Below, one piece after another: positions 51,817 through 59,921 of a stretch of 64,000 nt of DNA. Numbering within the stretch: the stretch's first letter is position 1; each line of letters begins with the position of its first letter. The notes under the pieces are model-generated. The model worked only from the letters and a program-made list of their open reading frames with translations, was not told the origin of the DNA and ran no database searches. The translations under genes were made by a program, and so were the position numbers. Where the stretch lies: assembly GCF_006385685.1 (NCBI RefSeq), contig NZ_VFRP01000001.1, forward strand, positions 434,001 through 498,000. Direction: 5' to 3'. The stretch comes from Amaricoccus solimangrovi. Its GTDB lineage: Bacteria > Pseudomonadota > Alphaproteobacteria > Rhodobacterales > Rhodobacteraceae.

Positions 51817-53520
51817 TCAGGCGGCCGGCGCGGTTTCCTCCGCCGCGGCGGCTTTCGCGCGCGAGGTGGCGCGACGGCGCGGCGCGCGCGGCTTCTTGGC
51901 CGGCGGCGCATCCTCGGCCTTCACTTCGGGCGCCTCGGCCGCGGCCTCGGGAGCGGCGGCTTCGGGAGCGGCGTTCTCGGGCGTGGTGGCCTCCACCGGG
52001 CTTTCGCTGGCCGTCACCTCGGGCGCGGAGATCTCGGCCGGGGCGGCTTCCCCGGCGGATTCCGGCTCGGAAGCCTTCGTCTCGGCGGGCGCGGTGTCGA
52101 AGCGGAATTCGCGCAGCAGGAAGGCGGGCACGTGATCGCCCATGCCGACGACGGCGCGGTCGTCACGCCGCCGGCCGCCCCTGTCGCTCCGGGAATCGCC
52201 GCGGGGCTGGGCCGCCTCGGCGGCGGGTTGCGCCGCCGGAGCGCGCGTATCGCCCCGATCCTCGGCCTTGCGCGGCTCCGCGCGGCGCGACTCCGAGCGG
52301 CGGGCGCGCTCGGACCGGCGCGGCGCGCGGGCGCCCGCCTCGGCCTCGGCCTCGGTCTCGGCCGGGGCGGAGCCGAGCGGGCTCGTCAGGACCGGGATGG
52401 TCTTCTTCACCAGTTCCTCGATCTTGGCGAGATACTTTTCCTCATGCGGCAGGCAGAGCGTGATCGCCTTGCCCGTGCGCCCGGCGCGGCCGGTCCGCCC
52501 GATCCGGTGCACGTAATCCTCGGAATGGATCGGCACGTCGAAGTTGAAGACATGGCTGACAGAGGGAATGTCGAGCCCCCGCGCCGCGACGTCCGAGGCG
52601 ACGAGAAGCTTCAACGCGCCATCGCGGAAGTCGCCGAGGATCTTCATCCGCATCGACTGTTCGAGATCGCCATGCAGCGGGGCCGCGTCGAACCCGTGCT
52701 TCTTGAGCGACTTGGCGACCACGTCCACGTCGCGCTTGCGGTTGCAGAAGATGATGCCGTTCGTCAGCGTCTCGCCCTCGGCCCGGATGAGCCGGCGCAG
52801 CACCTCGCGCTTGTCGGAATCGGCGCTGTCGCGCCGCTTCGGCGTGTGCTTGCAGACATGCTGGTCGATGGTCTCGGAGGTCGTGGCCTGACGCGCCACC
52901 TCGACCCGGACCGGATTGTGCAGGAATTCCTCGGTGATGCGCGTGATCTCGGGCGCCATCGTCGCCGAGAAGAACAGCGTCTGCCGGGTGAAGGGGACGA
53001 GCTTGAAGATCCGCTCGATGTCCGGGATGAAGCCCATGTCGAGCATCCGGTCCGCCTCGTCGACGACCATGATCTGCACGCCGGTCAGCATCAGCTTGCC
53101 GCGCTCGAAATGGTCGAGCAGGCGCCCCGGCGTCGCGATCAGCACGTCGACGCCCCGGTCGATGAGCTTGTCCTGGTCCTTGAAGCTGACGCCGCCGATC
53201 AGGAGCGCCATCGAGAGCTTCACGTGGCGAGAATACTTCTCGAAATTCTCCGCCACCTGCGCCGCGAGTTCGCGCGTCGGCGCGAGGACGAGGCTCCTCG
53301 GCATCCGGGCGCGGGCGCGGCCCTTCGAGAGATGCGTGATCATCGGCAGCACGAAGGAGGCGGTCTTGCCGGTTCCCGTCTGCGCGATCCCGAGCACGTC
53401 GCGCCCTTCGAGCGCGTGCGGAATGGCCTGAACCTGGATCGGGGTGGGGGTCTCGTACCCGGATTCGGATACGGCTTTGAGAACCTTGGGGTCCAAGGCG
53501 AGGTCGTCAAATCTGGTCAT
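51817..53520 (-). CDS. DEAD-box RNA helicase, RhlE-like
   Basis: A 567-residue ATP-dependent RNA helicase. The Q motif is at residues about 23-29, the Walker A loop AQTGTGKT at 46-53, then PTRELAAQV, VDEADRMLDMGF and SATMAPE, with the second RecA-like domain ending in HRIGRTGRAGRTG. After residue about 385 comes a long tail, first Arg-rich then Ala/Glu/Pro repeats, and finally a basic RRRATSRAKAAAAEE end, typical of RhlE-type proteins. The start MTRFDDLALD at 53520 is family-like. A strong promoter (53608-53636) and a hairpin leader precede it, as often seen for cold-regulated helicases. Confidence 0.92.
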   Translation of the reverse strand: MTRFDDLALDPKVLKAVSESGYETPTPIQVQAIPHALEGRDVLGIAQTGTGKTASFVLPMITHLSKGRARARMPRSLVLAPTRELAAQVAENFEKYSRHVKLSMALLIGGVSFKDQDKLIDRGVDVLIATPGRLLDHFERGKLMLTGVQIMVVDEADRMLDMGFIPDIERIFKLVPFTRQTLFFSATMAPEITRITEEFLHNPVRVEVARQATTSETIDQHVCKHTPKRRDSADSDKREVLRRLIRAEGETLTNGIIFCNRKRDVDVVAKSLKKHGFDAAPLHGDLEQSMRMKILGDFRDGALKLLVASDVAARGLDIPSVSHVFNFDVPIHSEDYVHRIGRTGRAGRTGKAITLCLPHEEKYLAKIEELVKKTIPVLTSPLGSAPAETEAEAEAGARAPRRSERARRSESRRAEPRKAEDRGDTRAPAAQPAAEAAQPRGDSRSDRGGRRRDDRAVVGMGDHVPAFLLREFRFDTAPAETKASEPESAGEAAPAEISAPEVTASESPVEATTPENAAPEAAAPEAAAEAPEVKAEDAPPAKKPRAPRRRATSRAKAAAAEETAPAA

Positions 53521-53574
53521 GTAGCCCGTTCGCTGTTGTCGCGGCATGAATGGCCGCACAGGTCACGCGGCCCC

Positions 53575-53594
53575 GAGCTTCCGGATTGAAGCTC
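53575..53594 (-). promoter_or_regulatory. 5' leader hairpin of the DEAD-box helicase
   Basis: Perfect 7-bp inverted repeat GAGCTTC / GAAGCTC with a 6-nt loop, inside the roughly 80-nt leader between the predicted start of transcription and the helicase ATG. It is not followed by a T-run, so regulation of stability or translation is more likely than termination. Confidence 0.5.
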
Positions 53595-53607
53595 ACTTCC
53601 TGAGGCA

Positions 53608-53636
53608 CATATATGCGCCGCGGGACCCGAGGTCAA
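53608..53636 (-). promoter_or_regulatory. Sigma70-type promoter of the DEAD-box helicase
   Basis: Minus-strand TTGACC (53636-53631), exactly 17 bp spacer, TATATG (53613-53608). It is the best promoter match I found in the window. Transcription would start near 53601, leaving an approximately 80-nt leader. Confidence 0.75.
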
Positions 53637-53798
53637 TCTGGGCGCGCGTTTTCCGGGCCGGAAGCGCCGAAAAAGCCGCGGATCCGCCGTGAAATAGGGC
53701 GTTTTTACCACGATCGCCGGGGCTGGACGCGGTTCCCCGCCTTTCCGCCGCCGCGAAGGCGGTGTAAGGGATGCGAGATTCGAGGGAGTTTGTCAGGT

Positions 53799-54590
53799 AT
53801 GAACGAGGTTGTGGACAAGGCCCTGCGGGGCATGGCCCTGCTCAAGGTCAGCAACATCCGTCACTGGACGGACCGTACTTTTTCGTTCGCGGCGGAGCGT
53901 CCGGCCGGGTTCCGGTTCCGCTCGGGCGAATTCGCGATGATCGGGCTCATGGTCGAGGGCAAGCCGCTCCTGCGCGCCTATTCGATCGCCTCGCCCGCCT
54001 GGGCCGATCATCTGGAGTTCTATTCGATCAAGGTCGACGACGGTCCGCTGACCTCGCGGCTGCAGAAGATCGCGGAGGGCGACGAGATCGTGATGCGGCC
54101 GAAGCCGGTCGGCACGCTCGTCCATGACGCGCTCCTGCCGGCGAAGCGGCTCTTCCTGTTCTCGACCGGCACCGGCATCGCCCCCTTCGCGAGCGTGATC
54201 CGCGAGCCCGAGACCTACGAGCGGTTCGACGAGGTGATCCTCACCCAGACCTGCCGCGACGCGGGCGAACTCGACTACGGCCACGCGCTGGTGAGGGAGA
54301 TCCGCGAGGACGAGCTTCTCTCCGAGGTCGTGGGCGACAAGCTGCGCTTCCTCGCCACGACGACGCGCGAGCCGAGCGAGGTGATGGGCCGGATGACCGA
54401 CTGGATCCGTGACGGGCGCCTCGCCGAGGCGACCGGCGCGCCGCTCTCGCCCGAGACCGACCGCGTGATGATCTGCGGCTCCATGGCGATGCTGCAGGAG
54501 CACAAGGCGCTCTGCGAGGAAGCGGGCATGATCGAGGGCTCGAACTCCGAGCCCGGCCATTTCGTGATCGAGAAGGCCTTCGTGGACTGA
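53799..54590 (+). CDS. fpr: Ferredoxin/flavodoxin--NADP+ reductase
   Basis: A 263-residue FAD enzyme that moves electrons between NADPH and ferredoxin or flavodoxin. FAD-binding RAYSIASPAW (residues about 62-71), the NADP-binding FSTGTGIAPFASVIREPETYE and the late CGSMAML segment match the bacterial short-chain FPR class. The C-terminus EKAFVD is the typical alphaproteobacterial ending in Asp/Asn-containing extension beyond the usual aromatic residue. The start at 53799 gives MNEVVDKALRGM; frames further upstream are low complexity. Divergent from the DEAD-box helicase. Confidence 0.94.
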   Translation: MNEVVDKALRGMALLKVSNIRHWTDRTFSFAAERPAGFRFRSGEFAMIGLMVEGKPLLRAYSIASPAWADHLEFYSIKVDDGPLTSRLQKIAEGDEIVMRPKPVGTLVHDALLPAKRLFLFSTGTGIAPFASVIREPETYERFDEVILTQTCRDAGELDYGHALVREIREDELLSEVVGDKLRFLATTTREPSEVMGRMTDWIRDGRLAEATGAPLSPETDRVMICGSMAMLQEHKALCEEAGMIEGSNSEPGHFVIEKAFVD

Positions 54591-54616
54591 GGGCCTCGGA
54601 AAACGCGGAAGCATGT

Positions 54617-54645
54617 GAAGGGCGGGGCCGGGGGCGCCGCCCTTT
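54617..54645 (+). terminator. Terminator after fpr
   Basis: AAGGGCGG pairs with CCGCCCTT around a GC-rich loop and is followed by TCTGTT. It lies about 27 bp after the fpr stop. Confidence 0.65.
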
Positions 54646-54660
54646 CTGTTCGGAGGCGGG

Positions 54661-54714
54661 GAAGGCGGACCGAGGTCCGCCCTACGGTCGCGTAGGGCGG
54701 ACATTTGTCCGCCA
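54661..54714. repeat. GTAGGGCGGAC palindromic repeat element, copy 2
   Basis: AAGGCGGACCGAGGTCCGCCCTAC (54662-54685) is followed by its reverse-oriented partner starting GTAGGGCGGAC (54692-54702) and ending GTCCGCC (54707-54713). The same units occur at 6491-6586 with swapped order, and again between convergent genes (fpr and prfC). The motif is broken here into halves for brevity: the conserved half is GTAGGGCGGAC and its inverse. Confidence 0.8.
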
Positions 54715-54719
54715 TTCCC

Positions 54720-56327
54720 TCAGACCATCATCTCCTTCGTCGCCGAAAGGCGCAGCTCCGGGAAATCGCGCTCCACGCGGTCGATGTCCCATTGCAGGCG
54801 CGTCATGTAGACCGGGTCGCCGTCGTGATCCTCGGCCATGTGGCCCTTGTTGGCCTTCACGAAAGCCTCGATCTTGTCCTTCGGCCCCGAGATCCAGCGC
54901 GCCGAGGTGAACTGCGTCGGCTCGAACCGGACCGGGAGCCCGTATTCCTGCTCGATCCGGCTCGCCAGCACGTCGAACTGCAGCGGCCCGACGACGCCGA
55001 CGATGAAGCCCGAGCCGATATTGGGCTTGAAGACCTTCGACGCGCCTTCCTCGGCGAATTGCAGCAGCGCCTTCTCGAGATGCTTCGCCTTCATCGGATC
55101 TCCCGAGCGCACGGTCTGCAGGAGTTCCGGCGCGAAGGAGGGGATGCCGGTGAAGCGCAGCGCCTCTCCCTCGGTCAGCGCGTCGCCGATCCGGAGCTGG
55201 CCATGGTTCGGGATGCCGATGATGTCGCCCGCCCAGGCGTCCTCGGCGATCTCGCGGTCGGCGGCGAGGAAGAGCACCGGATTGGAAATCGCCATCGGCT
55301 TGCCGGAGCGCACGTGCAGGAGCTTCATTCCGCGCTCGAAATGGCCTGAGCAGAGGCGCACGAAGGCGACGCGGTCCCGGTGCTTCGGGTCCATGTTGGC
55401 CTGCACCTTGAAGACGAAGCCCGTCACCGGCGCTTCCCAGGCGCCGACCTCGCGGCTCGCGGCGGGCCGGATCTCGGGCTCCGGGCCATAGGCGCCGATT
55501 CCCGCCATCAGTTCCTGCACGCCGAAGGAGTTGATCGCAGAGCCGAACCAGATCGGCGAGAGGTTTCCATCGAGCATCGCCTGGTGGTCGAAGGCGGGCA
55601 GGAGCTCGCGCGCCATCTCGACCTCCTCGCGGAGCTTTTCGAGCAGGTCGGCCGGCACATGATCGGCCATGCGCGGATCGTCGAGCCCCTCCATCTTCAC
55701 GCTCTCCGCCCGCCTGTTGCGGTCGGCGCGGTCCATGAGCTCGAGCCGGTCGTTCAGCATGTCGTAGCAGCCGAGGAAGTCGCGCCCCATGCCGATCGGC
55801 CAAGAGGCGGGGCAGACGTCGAGCTGGAGCTCCTGCTGGATCTCGTCGATTATCTCAAAGGTATCGCGGGCTTCCCGGTCCATCTTGTTGCAGAAGGTGA
55901 GGATAGGAAGGTCGCGCAGCCGGCAGACCTCGAAGAGCTTGCGCGTCTGGCTCTCGACGCCCTTCGCGCCATCGATCACCATCACCGCGGCGTCGACGGC
56001 GGTCAGCGTGCGATAGGTGTCCTCGGAGAAATCCGAGTGGCCGGGCGTGTCGACGAGGTTGAACCACCAGTCGCGGAACGGGAAGGACATCGCGGAGGCG
56101 GAAACGGAGATCCCGCGGTCCTGCTCCATCTTCATGAAGTCCGAGCGCGTGCGCCGCGCCTCGCCCTTGGCGCGCACCTGTCCCGCCATCTGGATCGCGC
56201 CGCCGTAGAGCAGGAACTTCTCTGTGAGCGTGGTCTTGCCCGCGTCCGGATGCGAGATGATGGCGAAGGTGCGGCGCCGGGCGATCTCGGGCGGCAGCGG
56301 CGGATGATTTGTCGAACGGTCCAGCAT
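54720..56327 (-). CDS. prfC: Peptide chain release factor 3
   Basis: A 535-residue translational GTPase that recycles release factors RF1 and RF2 from terminated ribosomes. The G1 loop is SHPDAGKTT (residues 25-33), then DTPGHSDFSEDTYR and FCNKMDREARD, and the RF3-specific PINWPIGMG region appears as PASWPIGMGRDF. Domains II and III follow at normal length. The start MLDRSTNHP is preferred because upstream in-frame sequence overlaps the divergent gene. It converges on fpr with a palindromic repeat element between. Confidence 0.96.
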   Translation of the reverse strand: MLDRSTNHPPLPPEIARRRTFAIISHPDAGKTTLTEKFLLYGGAIQMAGQVRAKGEARRTRSDFMKMEQDRGISVSASAMSFPFRDWWFNLVDTPGHSDFSEDTYRTLTAVDAAVMVIDGAKGVESQTRKLFEVCRLRDLPILTFCNKMDREARDTFEIIDEIQQELQLDVCPASWPIGMGRDFLGCYDMLNDRLELMDRADRNRRAESVKMEGLDDPRMADHVPADLLEKLREEVEMARELLPAFDHQAMLDGNLSPIWFGSAINSFGVQELMAGIGAYGPEPEIRPAASREVGAWEAPVTGFVFKVQANMDPKHRDRVAFVRLCSGHFERGMKLLHVRSGKPMAISNPVLFLAADREIAEDAWAGDIIGIPNHGQLRIGDALTEGEALRFTGIPSFAPELLQTVRSGDPMKAKHLEKALLQFAEEGASKVFKPNIGSGFIVGVVGPLQFDVLASRIEQEYGLPVRFEPTQFTSARWISGPKDKIEAFVKANKGHMAEDHDGDPVYMTRLQWDIDRVERDFPELRLSATKEMMV

Positions 56328-56446
56328 GGGCGGTCATATAGCGGCGGGCCGGGCAGGGCGGAAGTCCCCGCGACGGCCGTCGGGATAGATGGCGCCGCGG
56401 CCCGCGTGCTAGCCAGAGGCGGGGACATCGATTCGGGGGATGGCGC

Positions 56447-58114
56447 ATGGCGGTCGCGGAGCGGGAATGGGCGGAGGATCCGGCCTGGCCGCGTATATCG
56501 CCGATCGGCCTCGTCCTCGCGGCGGCCTGTTTCGGGGCTTCGCTCACGCCGTCGCTCGCGCCGCGCGATCCGCTGCTGCTCGGCCTGCTCGGCGGCCTCG
56601 CCGCCGCCATCGGGCACGAGATCGGCGGGCTCCTGCAATGGATCTGGCGCTTCCTGGGCCTGCCGGTCGGGCCGCGCGCCTGGCGCGGGCCGGTCCGCCT
56701 CGGCGCGGCGGTGATCGCGCTCGCCATCGCCGCCTTCTGCCTCACCCGGGTCACCGGCTGGCAGAACGCGGTCCGGGCGGTGACCGGCGTGGCGCCGGTC
56801 GAATCCTCCTATCCGCTGGAGGTGGCGGCGATCGGCCTCGCGGTCTTCGCGGCGTTCTGGCTCGTCTTCCGGGCCATCGGCGAGGCGATCCGGCGGGTGA
56901 GCCGGCTCCTCGAGCGGGTGCTGCCGCCGAGGGTCAGCGCGATGCTCGGCACCGCGCTGGCGCTGCTCCTGGTCTGGATCGCGGTGGAGCGGACCGCGCT
57001 CGATCAGGCGATGCGCGCGGCCAACGCCTCCTTCGCCGCCGCCGACGCGCGGATCGAGCCGGACATTCCCCGGCCGAGCCGTCCGGACAGGGCCGGCGGC
57101 CCGGGCTCGCTGGTCGAATGGAACGAGATGGGCCGCTGGGGCCGCTCCTTCGTCGCGACCGCGCCGACCCGGGACGAGATCGCCGGCTTCTTCGGCGCGG
57201 GGGCGAAGGATTCGGTGCGCGTCTATGTCGGCCTCGGCGCGGCGCCGACCGCGCGGGAGCGCGCCGAGATCGCGCTGAGGGAGCTGATCCGGCTCGGCGG
57301 GTTCGAGCGTTCCGCGCTGATCGTCACCGTGCCGGTCGGGACCGGCTGGATGGACCCGGGCGGGCATGACACCGTCGAATTCATGCTCGGCGGCGACGTG
57401 GCGACGGTCGCGGTCCAGTATTCCTATCTCACCAGCGTGCTCTCGCTGATCGACGACCGCTCGGCGGGGGTGGAGCAGGCGCGCGAACTCTTCAACCTCG
57501 TCTACGAGCACTGGCGGAGCCTGCCGCGCGACCATCGCCCGAAGTTCTATGTCCACGGGCTGAGCCAGGGCGCCTACAATACCGAGACGACGCTGCCGAT
57601 CCTCGACATGCTCGGCGATCCGATCCAGGGCGCGCTCTGGGCGGGCTCGCCCTTCTTCAGCCCGCTGTGGGCGCGGGTCCGCGACGGGCGCCATCGGGAC
57701 AGCCCGGTCTGGCGGCCGCGCTGGGGCAACGGCTCGCTGGTCCGCGCGATGAACCAGCAGGGCGGGCTCGCGGCGGACTTCACCCCCTGGGGGCCGACCC
57801 GGCTGGTCTTTCTCAACTACGGCAGCGACCCGATCGTGCTCTTCACCTTCGACAGCGCCTTCCGCCCGCCCGCCTTCCTCGCGGCGCCACGCGCGCCCGA
57901 CGTGGCGCCGGAACTGCGCTGGTTCCCGGTGGTGACGATGCTCCAGCTCGCCGTCGATTCCGCGATCTCGCTCAAGACGCCGCGCTTCGGGCATTTCTAC
58001 GTCGCGCCCGACTATATCGACGGCTGGGCGGCGGTCACGGATCCGCCCGGCTGGTCGCCCGCGCGCGCGGAGGCGCTCAAGGCGCTGTTCGCGGCGCGGC
58101 CCGCGCCGTTCTGA
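56447..58114 (+). CDS. Membrane-anchored alpha/beta hydrolase (Abhydrolase_9 type)
   Basis: A 555-residue protein with an N-terminal membrane domain of about four helices (residues about 17-35, 40-60, 85-105, 125-150, and possibly 170-185) and a C-terminal alpha/beta hydrolase from about residue 225. The nucleophile elbow is YVHGLSQGAY (Gly-X-Ser-X-Gly, Ser near residue 369), and GSDPIVLFTF plus the late GHFYVAPDY segment would provide the Asp and His. This fits the two-part family with a conserved membrane N-terminus (PF10081-type). No substrate is known from the sequence. Confidence 0.82.
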   Translation: MAVAEREWAEDPAWPRISPIGLVLAAACFGASLTPSLAPRDPLLLGLLGGLAAAIGHEIGGLLQWIWRFLGLPVGPRAWRGPVRLGAAVIALAIAAFCLTRVTGWQNAVRAVTGVAPVESSYPLEVAAIGLAVFAAFWLVFRAIGEAIRRVSRLLERVLPPRVSAMLGTALALLLVWIAVERTALDQAMRAANASFAAADARIEPDIPRPSRPDRAGGPGSLVEWNEMGRWGRSFVATAPTRDEIAGFFGAGAKDSVRVYVGLGAAPTARERAEIALRELIRLGGFERSALIVTVPVGTGWMDPGGHDTVEFMLGGDVATVAVQYSYLTSVLSLIDDRSAGVEQARELFNLVYEHWRSLPRDHRPKFYVHGLSQGAYNTETTLPILDMLGDPIQGALWAGSPFFSPLWARVRDGRHRDSPVWRPRWGNGSLVRAMNQQGGLAADFTPWGPTRLVFLNYGSDPIVLFTFDSAFRPPAFLAAPRAPDVAPELRWFPVVTMLQLAVDSAISLKTPRFGHFYVAPDYIDGWAAVTDPPGWSPARAEALKALFAARPAPF

Positions 58115-58130
58115 GCGGGCCGCGCGGGGC

Positions 58131-58763
<633 letters not shown>

Positions 58764-58805
58764 GACTGGTCCTTTCAGATAGGTGATTGAAATGTAGGGA
58801 GAGGT

Positions 58806-59321
58806 TCAGCGGATCGGCGCGCCGACCACCTCGATGCCATGGCGCGCGCAGGCGCGGCCGAGCGCGAAAACCTGCTCGGGCGTGGGCGCGACATGGGGCG
58901 GCAGGCCCGGGCCGCTGGCCGGGCGGGAGAGTTCGCGCACCAGCCCTTCGAAATCGGTCCCGGAGGTGATCGTCAGGCAATGCGCGCCGCCGGGGCTCAG
59001 CACCGCGTAGGTATGCGCGACGCCCTTCGGCCCGAGCAGGCACTGGCCCGCCTCGATCACGCGGTCCTCGCCGCCGACCCGGAACCACATCCGGCCCTCG
59101 ACGAGGTAGAAGAATTCCTCCTCGTCGCGGTGGATGTGCAGCGGCGGCCCCTCGCCATAGGGCAGCCAGTGCTCCATCACGCAGATGTCGTCGCCGGCGA
59201 GGCGGGAGGCCTGGATCTCGACCCGGCCATTGCCGAAGAAGAGCGCGGCCTCCCCGGCGCCGGCGGGCGCCGCGGCCGGCCGGGCCGGCTCCAGCGCGGC
59301 GGGGGAAAGGGGCAGGTTCAT
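58806..59321 (-). CDS. Cupin-domain protein
   Basis: A 171-residue single-domain cupin. The first motif is PPLHIHRDEEEFFYLVEGRMW (His, His and Glu metal ligands plus the conserved Gly), with the second motif at GPKGVAHTYAVLSP. After the barrel, a C-terminal helical section LVRELSRPASGPGLPPHVAP follows, as in quercetin-dioxygenase-like or sensor cupins. The start MNLPLSPAALE is chosen at the ATG complementary to 59319-59321. It is divergent from the PPOX genes; four TTCYTAA-type heptamers lie in the gap between. The ligand is unknown. Confidence 0.85.
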   Translation of the reverse strand: MNLPLSPAALEPARPAAAPAGAGEAALFFGNGRVEIQASRLAGDDICVMEHWLPYGEGPPLHIHRDEEEFFYLVEGRMWFRVGGEDRVIEAGQCLLGPKGVAHTYAVLSPGGAHCLTITSGTDFEGLVRELSRPASGPGLPPHVAPTPEQVFALGRACARHGIEVVGAPIR

Positions 59322-59379
59322 CGTTTCGCTCCGTGCTTTGTTGACTGACGGATCAATACCCGAAGCGGGCGCGGAGCGG

Positions 59380-59429
59380 TTCTTAATTGCTTCCTAAGCC
59401 ATGTTCGCGCATTCCTAAAAGTCTCTTAA
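59380..59429. promoter_or_regulatory. Heptamer direct repeats, OmpR/PhoB-type operator candidate
   Basis: Four copies of a TTCYTAA-type heptamer: TTCTTAA (59380), TTCCTAA (59391), TTCCTAA (59412) and CTCTTAA (59423). The start-to-start distances are 11, 21 and 11 bp, so all sites lie on the same face of the helix. This is the spacing bound by OmpR/PhoB-type winged-helix dimers. The region separates the cupin/YceI genes (minus) from a PPOX gene pair (plus), the second of which encodes a protein with such a winged helix. Confidence 0.65.
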
Positions 59430-59459
59430 GATTCTCTCCTTTCTCCGGGGACCTGCCGC

Positions 59460-59921
59460 TTGCGCGTGACCGAGGAACTCGCGGCCTTCGTATCGGGGCC
59501 GGTGCTGATGACGATCGGAACGCGGGACGCGGCCAACCGGCCGATGATCGCGCGCGGGACCGGCGGACGGGCCTGGGACGACCGGGGCGGGATCAGCCTC
59601 GCGATCTCCGGCTGGCTCTGGCCCGAGACGGTGGCGAATCTGCGCGCGAACGGGATGATCTCGGCCACCTTCGTGCGGCCCGACACCTACGAGGCCTTCC
59701 AGCTCAAGGGCCGTGCCCGGCTGCGCGACCCCGAGCCATCCGAGCGCGAGGCGGGCGGGCGCTACGTGCGCGAGGCGGCGGCGATGCTGAACCGGCTCGA
59801 GATCCCGCTCGCGCTCATCGCCTGCTGGCTGACCGACCGCGATCTGGTGATCGCCGATTTCACCGTCGACCGCGTGTTCGAGCAGACGCCGGGTCCCCGG
59901 GCGGGGCGGGTGGTGGCGTGA
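59460..59921 (+). CDS. Pyridoxamine 5'-phosphate oxidase-like (PPOX fold) protein
   Basis: A 153-residue split-barrel protein of the flavin-binding PPOX superfamily: GPVLMTIGTRDAANRPMIARG is the usual first strand pair, followed by ISLAISGWLWPETVANLRANG and VRPDTYEAFQLKGRARLRDP. A TTG start at 59460 is taken because GGGGA lies eight bases upstream; a GTG at 59466 is the alternative. Its stop overlaps the GTG start of the next gene (GTGA), and the two share the PPOX fold, so they may work as partners. Whether the ligand is FMN, F420 or heme cannot be told. Confidence 0.75.
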   Translation: MRVTEELAAFVSGPVLMTIGTRDAANRPMIARGTGGRAWDDRGGISLAISGWLWPETVANLRANGMISATFVRPDTYEAFQLKGRARLRDPEPSEREAGGRYVREAAAMLNRLEIPLALIACWLTDRDLVIADFTVDRVFEQTPGPRAGRVVA

